Positions 23,543 through 33,800 of a DNA stretch of 64,000 nt are shown one piece after another; position 1 is the first letter of the stretch; each line of letters starts with the position of its first letter. The position numbers and the translations under genes were made by a program. Source of the DNA: Carboxylicivirga sp964602515 (GTDB lineage Bacteria > Bacteroidota > Bacteroidia > Bacteroidales > Marinilabiliaceae); contig CAZRRJ010000013.1 in assembly GCA_964602515.1 (NCBI GenBank), positions 1-64,000 on the forward strand. Reading direction: 5' to 3'. The notes under the pieces are model-generated. The model was given only the letters and a program-made list of their open reading frames with translations. It made no database searches and had not been told where the DNA came from.

Positions 23543-24757
23543 ATGAAGATTGGAATTATTGGAGGGGGAGCAGCCGGATTTTTTTCGGCTATTGCAGCAA
23601 AGGAAAACTACCCGGGGGCTGAGGTAATAATTTTTGAGAAATCGCGCAAGGTCTTGTCAAAAGTAAAGATTTCGGGTGGTGGGCGCTGTAATGTTACCAA
23701 CGGGTGTACAAATATACCAGAGTTGTGTAAGGCCTATCCGCGGGGAGGACGAAGCCTGAAAAAGGTATTTCATGTGTTTAATACCACGCATACAATGGAA
23801 TGGTTTAAGTTACGTGGTGTACCGTTGCTTATACAGGATGATAATTGTGTGTTTCCGGTTTCTCAGGATTCACAAAGTATAATTGATTGCTTTTTAAAAG
23901 AATGCCGGAGGCTTGGTGTTCTGATTAAAACACAGACCGGAGTAAAAGCCATACGCCAGTCAGGGCAGGGGCTGGAGCTCCAGTTTGTTGAAGGTGCTCA
24001 GCAACCGGCATATTGTGATAAAGTAATTGTAACTACCGGTGGCTCGCCCAAACAAGGTGGTTTGGATTGGCTGGAAGCATTAAACCATAAAATTGAACCC
24101 CCCGTACCATCTTTATTCACCTTTAATATACCCGGAGATGCTATAACTGAACTGATGGGTGTGGTGGTTGAAAAAGCAATGGTAGTTTTACAAGGAACTA
24201 AACTAAAAGCAGAAGGCCCTTTACTAATCACCCATTGGGGTATGAGTGGCCCTGCTATTCTTAAACTATCTGCCTTTGGTGCAAGGCTAATTAATGAAAT
24301 GGATTATCGTTTTAATGTGCAGGTAAACTGGTGCTGTGAGCAACGAAACGATGAGGTTATGTGTACTTTAAATGCGCTTGCTACTCAAAGACCTGATAAG
24401 CTACTGGTTAATATTAAGCCCTATGGCCTGTCAGAACGTTTATGGCTTTTCCTGTTGAGTAAATGTGATTTATCGGCTCGTAAGAAGTGGGGTGAACTGG
24501 GTAAAAAAGGTCTGAATAAACTGACTAATATACTTACCAACGATGTTTATGCTGTTAAAGGAAGCACTAAGTTCAGAGATGAATTTGTAACCTGCGGCGG
24601 TGTAAGCTTAAAAAGTATCAACCTTAATACCATGGAAAGCAAAGTGTGTAAAAATCTTTATTTTGCCGGTGAGGTATTGGATATTGATGCCATAACAGGC
24701 GGCTATAACCTTCAGGCAGCATGGTCAACAGGCTTTGTGGCAGGGCAGTTAAAATAA
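23543..24757 (+). CDS. BaiN/YhiN (HI0933) family flavoprotein
   Basis: About 404 residues from the ATG at 23543, which begins directly with the FAD-binding strand (MKIGIIGGGAAG, glycines at 7-9 and 12). KVKISGGGRCNVTN (about 44-57) is the hallmark of the HI0933-like family, and the C-terminus has the second FAD-contacting segment FAGEVLDIDAITGGYNLQAAWSTG. The family is annotated as NAD(P)/FAD-dependent oxidoreductase; the substrate is not known for most members. The YdjC-like gene follows after 36 bp. Confidence 0.9.
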   Translation: MKIGIIGGGAAGFFSAIAAKENYPGAEVIIFEKSRKVLSKVKISGGGRCNVTNGCTNIPELCKAYPRGGRSLKKVFHVFNTTHTMEWFKLRGVPLLIQDDNCVFPVSQDSQSIIDCFLKECRRLGVLIKTQTGVKAIRQSGQGLELQFVEGAQQPAYCDKVIVTTGGSPKQGGLDWLEALNHKIEPPVPSLFTFNIPGDAITELMGVVVEKAMVVLQGTKLKAEGPLLITHWGMSGPAILKLSAFGARLINEMDYRFNVQVNWCCEQRNDEVMCTLNALATQRPDKLLVNIKPYGLSERLWLFLLSKCDLSARKKWGELGKKGLNKLTNILTNDVYAVKGSTKFRDEFVTCGGVSLKSINLNTMESKVCKNLYFAGEVLDIDAITGGYNLQAAWSTGFVAGQLK

Positions 24758-24793
24758 TTGATTATTACCATTATTCTCTTAAAAAACAAACAA

Positions 24794-25663
24794 ATGAATA
24801 TCACTGAACAAATGGACTATTCAAAAAACAGTAAGCTGTTAATTGTTCATGCAGATGATGCTGGTTTATCGCATGCACAAAACAGGGCTATTATACAGGG
24901 GCTAAAAAAGGGTATGATCAATTCATACAGTATGATGGTACCTTGTGCCTGGTTTTATGAGATTGTTAAGTTTGCCAAAGCTAATTCACAATTTGATTGT
25001 GGTATTCATTTAACGTTAACCTGTGAATGGGAGAATTATAAATTTGGACCTGTTGCTCCTGTTTCAGAGGTATCCAGCTTAATTGATAAGGATGGTTATT
25101 TTTATGCCAAAAGAGAACATATTAAACGAGAGGCTGTTACAGAAGAGGTAGAGATAGAGTTACGGGCACAGATTGAAAGAGCACTGGCTTTTGGGATCAA
25201 ACCAACACACCTTGATTCGCATATGTATAGTGTGGGAGTCAGGCCAGATATTTACGAAGTATATAAAAAGTTAGGAACTGAGTATAAGCTACCTGTGCTA
25301 GTAGGTGATCAGCTTTTAAAAATGGTTGGTTTTGAGCATATATCAGGTACAGGTGATAGTGAAAAGTTATTGGAGGGAATTTATATAGCAGAATATCCCG
25401 ATTTTGAGAAGGGAGGTTTGAGATCTTACTATGAAGGAGTATTAGATAATTTAACCCCGGGTTTAAACCTTCTGTTGATTCACCCGGCATTTGATGATGA
25501 TGAAATGAAGGGTATAACGGTGAATCATCCTAATTTTGGAGCTGAATGGCGGCAAATTGACTTTGATTATTTTACCAGCGAAGCGTGTAAGGCAAAGCTT
25601 AAAGCTAATAACATTCGTTTGATAACATGGAAAGAGGTGGCTAAAATGATGTTACGCTTGTAA
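24794..25663 (+). CDS. YdjC/ChbG-type carbohydrate deacetylase
   Basis: About 289 residues from the ATG at 24794; the open frame reaches back to a TTG at 24758 that gives no better start. The metal-site motifs of the family are present: HADDAG near the N-terminus, GIHLTLT in the middle, and THLDSHMY near 150. ChbG removes an acetyl group from N-acetylglucosamine-containing sugars, and other YdjC proteins act on related glycans, so the substrate here is open. No chitin or GlcNAc gene is adjacent. Confidence 0.85.
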   Translation: MNITEQMDYSKNSKLLIVHADDAGLSHAQNRAIIQGLKKGMINSYSMMVPCAWFYEIVKFAKANSQFDCGIHLTLTCEWENYKFGPVAPVSEVSSLIDKDGYFYAKREHIKREAVTEEVEIELRAQIERALAFGIKPTHLDSHMYSVGVRPDIYEVYKKLGTEYKLPVLVGDQLLKMVGFEHISGTGDSEKLLEGIYIAEYPDFEKGGLRSYYEGVLDNLTPGLNLLLIHPAFDDDEMKGITVNHPNFGAEWRQIDFDYFTSEACKAKLKANNIRLITWKEVAKMMLRL

Positions 25664-26049
25664 TCTTGTGGATATTTCTCCACTATATGGACTGAGTTTG
25701 ATATAGATTTTATCCTTCTTTTGTTTTAAAGGTATACAGAGAAGGGAAGAAGGAGAGTTTGCCAATGTAAAAACGATGATGCCAGGAGAGTTGTATTAAT
25801 TTGAGGAATTGGTATCTTATTGGTTATCATTTTTATGGTGGGTGTTTGTTCTTAATTTTGTTTCAAATTGATTTATTTTGTACGAGCCACACCAAACAGT
25901 ATAGTAATCAATAGATATGGATTTATTCTCGTGTTTTGCAATAGCTTTTATTTTATCCTAGGTTATACCCTATGTGTTTTTACAACAAGCGCCTTGAACC
26001 GTTATTCAAAGCGCCTGATACTAGATTGTATACTTCCTAAGATGGAGTA
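25664..26049. other. Intergenic region between convergent genes (386 bp)
   Basis: No supported gene. A 61-codon plus-strand reading frame at 25868-26053 has low-complexity hydrophobic content and overlaps the end of the opposite gene, so it was not accepted. The only structure is the hairpin at 25989-26014. Confidence 0.55.
25989..26014 (-). terminator. Probable terminator of the minus-strand SusCD/thioredoxin operon
   Basis: GCGCCTTGAA and TTCAAAGCGC form a 10-bp stem with one mismatch and a 6-nt loop, 36 bp beyond the stop of the last minus-strand gene. The downstream sequence on that strand (TTGTTGTAAAAAC) has only a broken T-run, so termination may be inefficient. Confidence 0.5.
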
Positions 26050-27348
26050 TTAAAAACCACCCATTTTCATAGCTGGTATAGCACGTCCACCTGTTTTGCC
26101 TTCTTCTTTAGCTTTTTGTGCTTCATTATATGTTTTATCTAACAAGGCACGGTGCTTAGGGTTAATGTTATCAAGCAATTCACATATAGCCTTGGTAGCA
26201 GCTATTTTATCACCTGTTATACCAGCCTTTTTCATAAAATCGTAGCTATCCCTATAGGCAATAGATAAGCCAAACATGTTTAATTCCGGGTTAGCTAATT
26301 GGGATGCTACTACATCATCCATTAATGCTATGGCACGTAAAAATATAGTTTTATCATTACAGTTTTGTAAACGATTGAGTAGGTTAAAGCCCGACTCAGC
26401 ATAGTATTGTGGGTTTTTAGCTATGCCTTCTTCAAAATGCTTTTCAACAATGCTCATATAGCCGGCCCAATCGCCCACATTAACCAGCAAAGCACGTTGG
26501 GTATAATCTTCTATTGCCTCAATACGATCGTAACCATTGGTTTGCATTAACTTAACCAGCTTATTGTATTTCTTTTGGTCAAAATCTGCCTTGCTGCTAA
26601 CATCTGCTAATTTACCTGCATAACTGTAATACATGCCTGACTCAAAATATTCGCCCTTAAAACCATTTGTTTCAATAAATGCATCTTTATTCTTAAAAAA
26701 ATAACTGGCTTCTTTGCTAAAAGGATCATCTATATAGCGGCTCATTATCCAGAAGTACTCTTTCTTGTGCCAGTCAGTTTTAGGAATTAAACTAAAGTAA
26801 TGGATGGCTACTTCTTTCGCCTTGGGGTCACTGATTTTTATTAAGTAGCCCAGGTAATCTTCTGTTACTTTAATATCCTTTTTATTTTGTTTGAATTTGG
26901 TTGCTAATTCGGTTGCACGTTTAGCTTCAGCAGGTGCGTTTTTAGCCTCCTCAATTAATTTTTCGGCCGATACAGCACCTACAACTCGGTGTAGAACTCT
27001 TTCTGTATTGGCATCAATAAATAGCATGGTTGGAAAAGCTGATACCCCAAATTTATCTTTAAGGCCGGGACCCTCACCTTTTTCGCAATCAATTTTTACA
27101 TTAATAAAACTGGTATTAAAATAGTCACCAACTGCTTTTTGTGGAAAAACATTTTTTGATAACATCTTACAAGGTCCGCACCATGTTGTATAACAATCAA
27201 CAAAAATGACTTTGTTTTCTTTTTTTGCAATGTTAATAATTTCGGCCCATGTACCTTTTGTAAATTGTATGCCTTCTTTGTTTTGTTGTGCTAAGGCAGG
27301 CGATGTATAAATTAGGCCTGCCATTAATAATATAAATAATGTCCTCAT
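26050..27348 (-). CDS. Periplasmic thioredoxin-like protein with long C-terminal helical domain
   Basis: A 432-residue protein with a signal peptide (1-20, SPALA). A thioredoxin domain (about 22-140) has the redox motif WCGPC at 56-60 and the cis-proline FPT later. The remaining 290 residues are helical and TPR-like in style but not assigned. It is the last gene of the minus-strand SusCD operon and, with the TlpA-like protein encoded before it, gives the operon two thiol-disulfide enzymes. Substrate proteins are unknown. Confidence 0.85.
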   Translation of the reverse strand: MRTLFILLMAGLIYTSPALAQQNKEGIQFTKGTWAEIINIAKKENKVIFVDCYTTWCGPCKMLSKNVFPQKAVGDYFNTSFINVKIDCEKGEGPGLKDKFGVSAFPTMLFIDANTERVLHRVVGAVSAEKLIEEAKNAPAEAKRATELATKFKQNKKDIKVTEDYLGYLIKISDPKAKEVAIHYFSLIPKTDWHKKEYFWIMSRYIDDPFSKEASYFFKNKDAFIETNGFKGEYFESGMYYSYAGKLADVSSKADFDQKKYNKLVKLMQTNGYDRIEAIEDYTQRALLVNVGDWAGYMSIVEKHFEEGIAKNPQYYAESGFNLLNRLQNCNDKTIFLRAIALMDDVVASQLANPELNMFGLSIAYRDSYDFMKKAGITGDKIAATKAICELLDNINPKHRALLDKTYNEAQKAKEEGKTGGRAIPAMKMGGF

Positions 27349-27411
27349 TGTATTTGCGTTATTAATTATTTTAGACTATTGGGAATACCAAAGATTATGA
27401 TACTATAAATT

Positions 27412-27427
27412 AGAATAAGCTTATTCT
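27412..27427. repeat. 16-bp perfect palindrome between the thioredoxin and TlpA genes
   Basis: AGAATAAGCTTATTCT is its own reverse complement. It lies in the 118-bp gap between the two redox genes and could be a protein-binding site or a short hairpin. No T-run follows on either side. Confidence 0.4.
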
Positions 27428-27466
27428 TTAGGTAGTACATTTGATTTAATATAGTAATTGTAACGA

Positions 27467-28609
27467 TTATTTTGCTAATAATTCGTCTAACTTTTCATCA
27501 ATTTTCTTACCACGTAACTGTTTGGCTACAATTTTACCATCTTTATCAAGAATAATAATGTATGGTATACCACTAAATTGATAATCTTTCATGGTTTGCT
27601 TACCAGCTTTAGGAGCTAAAACTTGTGGCCATGTCATATTCTCTTCTGCTAGTGCTTTAAGCCAGTCTTTCTCTTTTTTATCAATTGATACACTTAGTAG
27701 TTCAACACCTTTATCATGGTATTTTTTGTAAACTTCTTTTAAGTGAGGTATTTCATTACGACAAGGGCCACACCATGACGCCCAAAAATCGATAACAAGA
27801 AATTTTCCTTTAAAATCATCGGGAGATACCATTGTTCCTTCTGGTGTTGGGTAAGAAAAATGCGGAGCTATACTGCCTATCTTTACTTTTTCGGCAGCGT
27901 TACGCGCATCTTCTTTATCCTTGATATACTTTAATAAAGGTGGATAATTGGGGTTAGCCTTTTTAAGTATCTCAAGGGTTTTATCAATTAAAGCTTTATC
28001 TGTTTTATCCCGAAGGCGGTTAACAACTGCTAAGACACTATTCCTGTCGGCATATTGTTTTGCCAGAAATCGTATGCGGGCATCATCATCATCACCTGTT
28101 ATTTCATATAGTTTACCTGATATTTCACCAAATTTCTCGGGTATATCTTTGGTAGCATGATATACAGCTTGCGACATACCTATCATTACCTGGTACGAAC
28201 GGTAATCCTGAAAGTTAAGCTGATTCATTACCTCATTTTTGTCGCCACCATTAATATACACATATGGCGGGTTCTTAATTTTGATCTTCGCCGTGTCCTG
28301 TCCCCGAAAATTAATGTTCAAATTTTCGTCTTCGGCCCAAAAACGTACCGATTGCCATTTTTGACAATCCAGGTTATATTCACCGGGTTGATCCACTTTC
28401 ATATTATAAGTATATGTGCCGTCTTCATTAAGCTTAAAAGAGTCTGTCACAACTTTTTCTCCATTGCGGTATTGAGAGATATACATTTTAAAGCGTTCAT
28501 CAGGAAACTTAACCTTTCCTGTAAGTGTAATTGTACCATCCTGCTTTATTGTGTTACAAGCGCTAAAGCCAATAATAAAGGCTAATAGTAATGTTAATTG
28601 GAATTTCAT
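27467..28609 (-). CDS. TlpA-like thiol-disulfide oxidoreductase lipoprotein (DUF4369 + AhpC/TSA)
   Basis: A 380-residue lipoprotein (lipobox ending at Cys18). Residues about 24-120 look like the N-terminal beta domain DUF4369. Residues about 243-380 are a TlpA/ResA-type thioredoxin fold with WCGPC at 279-283 and a cis-proline in GIPY. After Cys18 the sequence NTIKQDG is not acidic, so a periplasm-facing anchor is likely. It is 20 bp after the SRPBCC gene, clearly the same operon. In Bacteroidota such proteins often accompany SusCD pairs, but their clients are not known. Confidence 0.88.
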   Translation of the reverse strand: MKFQLTLLLAFIIGFSACNTIKQDGTITLTGKVKFPDERFKMYISQYRNGEKVVTDSFKLNEDGTYTYNMKVDQPGEYNLDCQKWQSVRFWAEDENLNINFRGQDTAKIKIKNPPYVYINGGDKNEVMNQLNFQDYRSYQVMIGMSQAVYHATKDIPEKFGEISGKLYEITGDDDDARIRFLAKQYADRNSVLAVVNRLRDKTDKALIDKTLEILKKANPNYPPLLKYIKDKEDARNAAEKVKIGSIAPHFSYPTPEGTMVSPDDFKGKFLVIDFWASWCGPCRNEIPHLKEVYKKYHDKGVELLSVSIDKKEKDWLKALAEENMTWPQVLAPKAGKQTMKDYQFSGIPYIIILDKDGKIVAKQLRGKKIDEKLDELLAK

Positions 28610-28629
28610 TTGTTATCTGTTTTGGAGTT

Positions 28630-29145
28630 TTAATTAAATTTATTTTCTAAGCCTTTCTTAATCAAAAGCCATTCTTTTTCTACCAGAGTTTTTACCTCAT
28701 CGCTTTTCCTCTTGTCGTTAATACTAAATATACCTTCGAACTGTACAAATGATTTATTTTCATCAGCACCAATGGTTATGCGGTAAACCCAGGGCTGATT
28801 GTAATATTCTGATTTTGTAACATAGTAGGTTATTTGTTGCTCTTGCTTATTGAGCACACTCACTTGCTGTTGACGAATGTTGTCGTTGGGAATGGAAAAG
28901 CTCATTTTAGCACCTTGTGTATCCCCATTGCACTTAAAGTTACTGATGGCAGGTACAAACTCGGCGTATCTTTGTGGTTTGGATAATACTGTCCATACCT
29001 CATTTGCAGGAGCATTTAACGAAACCCCTTTAATAACTTTAGGTGGTATCCTTTTAGCTGGTTGCATCTGGGCTTTGGCTACATAAGTACTGGATAGGGT
29101 ACAGGTAATAATAATCAGTACTAAGCTTATTCCTTTTATTGTCAT
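28630..29145 (-). CDS. Secreted SRPBCC (START-like) protein
   Basis: A 171-residue protein with a signal peptide (about 1-25, ending YVAKA). The mature part fits the polyketide cyclase/SRPBCC helix-grip fold: VIKGVSLNAPANEVWTVLSKPQRYAEFVPAISNF opens the domain, and a long C-terminal helix (about 148-171) closes the cavity. Such folds bind hydrophobic ligands. A periplasmic member inside a SusCD operon is unusual. It starts 25 bp after susD. The ligand cannot be predicted. Confidence 0.8.
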   Translation of the reverse strand: MTIKGISLVLIIITCTLSSTYVAKAQMQPAKRIPPKVIKGVSLNAPANEVWTVLSKPQRYAEFVPAISNFKCNGDTQGAKMSFSIPNDNIRQQQVSVLNKQEQQITYYVTKSEYYNQPWVYRITIGADENKSFVQFEGIFSINDKRKSDEVKTLVEKEWLLIKKGLENKFN

Positions 29146-29170
29146 AAATTCTTTATTTTTTTGTTAGATA

Positions 29171-30598
29171 TTAGTTAGAGATATAGCCTTCGTTTTGCTT
29201 GACTATACCATTGCTAATCTGAATTTCACGCAGAGGTATTGGAAATACCTTTTTATTATCGGGTAAATCAGGATTATACAATGGCCTGTCGCTACGCAGC
29301 TGGTCAAAGCGTGAAAAACCTTCAAATGCCAGCTCTTTACTGCGCTCTAATAACACCCGTTCAATAAATACATCTGTTGAGGCAAAATCATTAATTTTAT
29401 AGCCCGTTTCTGTTGGGTTAGCTCTTAAATGTATTGTATTTAGTAAATCAACCATTTCTTGTGTTACATTTCCTGTGTTGTGAGCCAGGGCTTCAGCTTT
29501 AGACAGTATTATTTCTGGTAAACGCATTACAGTAATATTATCTCGGCCATTGGTATTGGGGTATTTGTCTGTTACATAAATTGTTTTGCCCTGATATATT
29601 TCTGCTCTCATCAGTTCTGTTTTTCTTAAATCGTTATGCGAAAAACTATTAATTAGAGTTTTACTATACCAATAATTATTGAAATTATAGTAAATGTTAT
29701 TGCCTCCAAATTGCCAGTTGCCACCATTAGTACTTACCGGAAAACCAAAGAGGTGCTCATTTGAGAAAGGCATTGTTGCATCATTAGGATTTAGCGGAAA
29801 AACTGTTCGTAAATCACTTTCCAGTTTATATTCAGTGTGTGACAGGACTTTATCGGACCAGGTAATGGTATTGGTATAATTTCGGCTATACATATGGGTA
29901 CGTACTAACAGGGCCTCACATGTTGCTTTGTTTGCCCGGCTTACTTTTGTTTCTGTATTTACCTGGTCGCCAGGCTCCGGTAAGTCGGCAATAGCTTCCT
30001 CTAAATCTGAAATAATTTGTGCAAATACTTCCTTATTGGTATTGCGGGGGCGAATATCTGTATCACGGTTAAAACCATCGTAATGTTCAAGGTATAATAC
30101 AATACCATCTTTTTGGGATTGATTTAGTAAGGCTCCATCGCCGTACCAGCTTAGTAATCGTAAGTAGGCATAGGCTCTTATAAACTTAGCTTCTGCCATA
30201 TGTTGTTTCATTTGATCTTTAGAATATCTACCCAGTTCAGGAATTTTATACAATAGCAAGTTTGCTTGTACCAATGCTGCGTAATATCCTTCGTAAACAC
30301 CTTGTAACATACTGTTTTCAGGTAATACAGCACCATTATTAATTTCGTCGTATGTACGGCCGGCTCCAGCACTGTACTGACAGGTAGGTGATGTAGCTTC
30401 TGCCATAATATAATCTTTGGTTACGGCACTAAAAAGCATATGATAGGTACCTGCAATGGCTGATTCGGCTGTTGAGAATTTCTCAAATACTTTATCTTCT
30501 ACAATGGTATCCTCCGGTGCTAAATCCAGTTGCTTATCACACGATGTAATGAATAAGCCAATTGTTGCAAGAGTCAGAAATATATGTGTTGTTTTCAT
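29171..30598 (-). CDS. SusD/RagB family lipoprotein
   Basis: About 475 residues from the ATG at 30598, chosen because it places the lipobox (LFITSC, Cys20) after a normal signal; an in-frame ATG at 30625 adds nine basic residues. SusD features: helical TPR-like core with AEAKFIRAYAYLRLL near 130 and a C-terminal half ending DQLRSDRPLYNPDLPDNKKVFPIPLREIQ, the usual SusD closing motif. It should cap the SusC barrel and bind the nutrient at the surface. A gap of 274 bp to susC is longer than normal for this pair. Confidence 0.92.
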   Translation of the reverse strand: MKTTHIFLTLATIGLFITSCDKQLDLAPEDTIVEDKVFEKFSTAESAIAGTYHMLFSAVTKDYIMAEATSPTCQYSAGAGRTYDEINNGAVLPENSMLQGVYEGYYAALVQANLLLYKIPELGRYSKDQMKQHMAEAKFIRAYAYLRLLSWYGDGALLNQSQKDGIVLYLEHYDGFNRDTDIRPRNTNKEVFAQIISDLEEAIADLPEPGDQVNTETKVSRANKATCEALLVRTHMYSRNYTNTITWSDKVLSHTEYKLESDLRTVFPLNPNDATMPFSNEHLFGFPVSTNGGNWQFGGNNIYYNFNNYWYSKTLINSFSHNDLRKTELMRAEIYQGKTIYVTDKYPNTNGRDNITVMRLPEIILSKAEALAHNTGNVTQEMVDLLNTIHLRANPTETGYKINDFASTDVFIERVLLERSKELAFEGFSRFDQLRSDRPLYNPDLPDNKKVFPIPLREIQISNGIVKQNEGYISN

Positions 30599-30872
30599 AT
30601 GTTTATATTTTCTTTTATTTGCCATATAGAACTCTCAAATAAATTCAATCATCTTCTTGTGAGAAAATTTAATAATTGCATTTACATGTTCGTTTCATTT
30701 GTTTGTTTTTTAGGTAATAGATTTTTTTAGAGTGTGTATTTACCCTTTGTAAGCTTCCGTTTGCGCTGATAACTGGCGGAGTGCTCGTGTATTGAGAATG
30801 CTGAAGTGCATATTTATTTTATCTTATTATACATGTCGAATGCCTTATGTACAGTGTTCTTTTATATTATTT

Positions 30873-33800
30873 TTAAAAGCTAATATCAACACCAAATTTT
30901 ACACTTTTGGATTGTGGCATTGTTATCTCGTCGTAGCCTCCCAATACTGCATTTGAACCATAAGCGCTTACTTCGGGATCAATACCACTATACCCGGTTA
31001 AAGTAAACAGGTTAGTGCCCTGTACATACATCCTGATGCGTTCCATATAAAGTTTTTTTACCCAGTTGTTTTTAAAAGAGTAAGCGAGTGTTATATTTCT
31101 TAATCGTAGATAAGAGGCATCTTCCAAAAATCGGTTGTTTAAGCGGCTTACATCGTACCCGCTTAAACCACTGTTAGCTCCCCAGTCTGGATCCTTATAA
31201 ACTGTAGTAGCATTATCCAGTTTGGGAACATCAGTCTGATGTCCGGGTATTTTCCAGTAGTTTAATATATCTCTTGCCAGGTTATTGGCATCAGGTAAAG
31301 TGTATGTCATTAATGTGGCTTGTGTACCGTTGTATAATTTCTGACCAACAGAAAAAGAGAAGGCAAAATTTAAATCCCAGTTTTTGTAGCGCAAGTTATT
31401 GCTTAATCCACCATAAAAGTCTGGCATACTACTTCCCATAGAAGAACGGTTGACTAAGGGGGTCTCATCGTCGTAAACCCCTTGTGGCGGCACTTCACTT
31501 GTAGTTCCATTTTCATAATGCCATAAGGGGTTTCCTGTTGTGGGGTTAACACCAGCCCAGTTGTACATATAGAATTGACTTAGGCTTTCTCCAACTACAA
31601 ATACTTTACGCTCCAGTCCCTGGTTACTTGCCATTTGGTAACCTGCCTCATTTAAATGTAGCAACTTATCTTTTATATGTGAGATATTAAAAGAACCTGT
31701 CCACATCCAATCATTATTCTGCCAGATGGTACCATTAATTAAAAGTTCCAGTCCTTCTGTTTTCATATCACCAACATTTTGTTGTTGAGAGCTAAAGCCC
31801 ATATATAAAGGAACAAAATCGTTGGCCAGCAGGTTATTGGTACGCTTATAAAAGTAATCAAAGGTAATATCTAATTTACCATTAAATAAGGAGGCATCTA
31901 CTCCTAAATCAAGTGATGTAGTCGTTTCCCATTCGAGATTTGGGTTAACAGGTTGATCGTTAAAAAGCAAGGGTACGCCGTTGTAATTTAAAGTCCCACC
32001 GTTTACTGTTCTGTTATCTCTCACCCAAATGCCTTGGTTGCCATAGTAGCGTCCACTAAATGAACCTTCTAAACCTGTAAGTCCATAGCTTCCCCGTAAT
32101 TTTAGCTCACTAAGCCATGATTTTGTTCCTTCCATAAATTGCTCTTTAGTAGCAATCCATCCGGCAGAGAATGATGGAAATCCACGGTACCTTTCATTTT
32201 TACTAAAGCGTGATGAGCCATCAACACGATATGTGAAGCCAGCTAAATAGCGGTTATTAAAACGGTAATTGAGGCGGGTGAAATAAGATACTACTGCCCA
32301 TTTTTGTGTTAGGGCTTCAAGTACCCGTTTATCGGTTGCCGATTGTATACTTATTTCACTATCATCAAAAAAGCCGGTTCCTGTAATACGCATCTTGCTT
32401 TCTTCTGATGTTTCAAAACTTTGTCCTATAATAGCATTGAAAAAATGATTATCGGTTGCTTTTCTTAAAGTTAAAACATTATTTACCACATATTTAAGGT
32501 TTTGGTTTGATGCTGCAGTTCCTGTGCCACCTGGGTTTTGTGGTGTAGCCATATTTCGGTTATATGATTTGGTATTATAAATATCAAAGCCAAGTTCAGA
32601 TTTGAAACGCAACCATGGTAAAGGCTTTAATTCGGCGTAAAAATTTGAAATAACACGGGTATCTTTCGCATAATTATCCTCATTAGCTCTGGCTACCGGA
32701 TTACCCAAATGGTTAGACATGGTGTTAATGTTATTATTAAAGCCCTGACCATTTGGGGTGTGAAAAAAGTAACTGCCATCCGAATTGTATATAGGAAGGT
32801 TGGGCGACATCATTATGGCATCGCGATAAACGCTTTGACTGTTAAGTGCTGCATTATCTATTAATGTGAATGATGAGTTAGTGCCAAAGTTGATCCATTC
32901 AGCCGGGCTAAAATCGAAGTTAGTACGTACACTGTTGCGGATAAAATCCTGATTAATAATGTAGCCTTGCTGGTCGAAACGGTTAAAACTAATGTAATAT
33001 GATGTGTTGTCTGTACCACCGGATACTGATGCTCTTGTTGCTTGAGTGATACCTGTTTGTAATACCTGGTTTAACCAATCTGTATTGTGTAATATTGGCC
33101 ATTGTGGGTTTCCGGGTGTATTAATGTACTTATTAAATTTGGTATAAATTGTGCTAAATTCCTGAGCATTTAACAGGTCTGGCGTAGCCATTGGTTGACT
33201 TAACTCAACAGAATGACCAATGTTAATTTGTGGCTTGCCTTTTTTTCCTTTTTTAGTGGTTACTAAAATAACACCAGCTGCACCACGTGAACCATAAATT
33301 GCAGTTGAGTAGGCATCTTTTAGTATTTCGATGGATTCTATATCATCAGGGTTAATTGTAGCCAGGGGGTTACGTTCAAATTCGGGTTGTTGTGAGTAAC
33401 CATTACTTACCGAATTACCACCAATTGTACCACCGGTTGTTGAGCCATTTCCAAAATCGAGGTTATTAACAGCTTTTCCTGTGCCATATATCGGAACGCC
33501 ATCAATAACAATTAAAGGGTTGCTATCGGCATTAAGAGATGATAAACCGCGTATGGTTATTGAGGTTGCACTACCAGGGGCACCACTGCTTAAGTTGATA
33601 TTTACACCAGCAACTTTACCTATTAGTGCATTGTCAAAGCTGGGGGCTAAACCCGCAATTTCTTCTGAAGTAATTTTGGATACAGAACCTGTCATATCGC
33701 GCCGTTCCTGCACACCATAGCCAACAGTAATAACTTCGCTTAATGCAACTACATCTTCATGTAGTTCTACTTTAATAAACTTCTGATCATCATAAATGAT

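Noticed and set aside
25868..26053. A 61-codon plus-strand frame in the gap before the thioredoxin gene
   Set aside because: It runs through the hairpin at 25989 and into the end of the convergent gene, with no protein-like pattern.
28157..28585. A 142-codon plus-strand frame opposite the TlpA-like gene
   Set aside because: It overlaps a gene with clear WCGPC and lipoprotein signals; its sequence is hydrophobic and repetitive with no family features.
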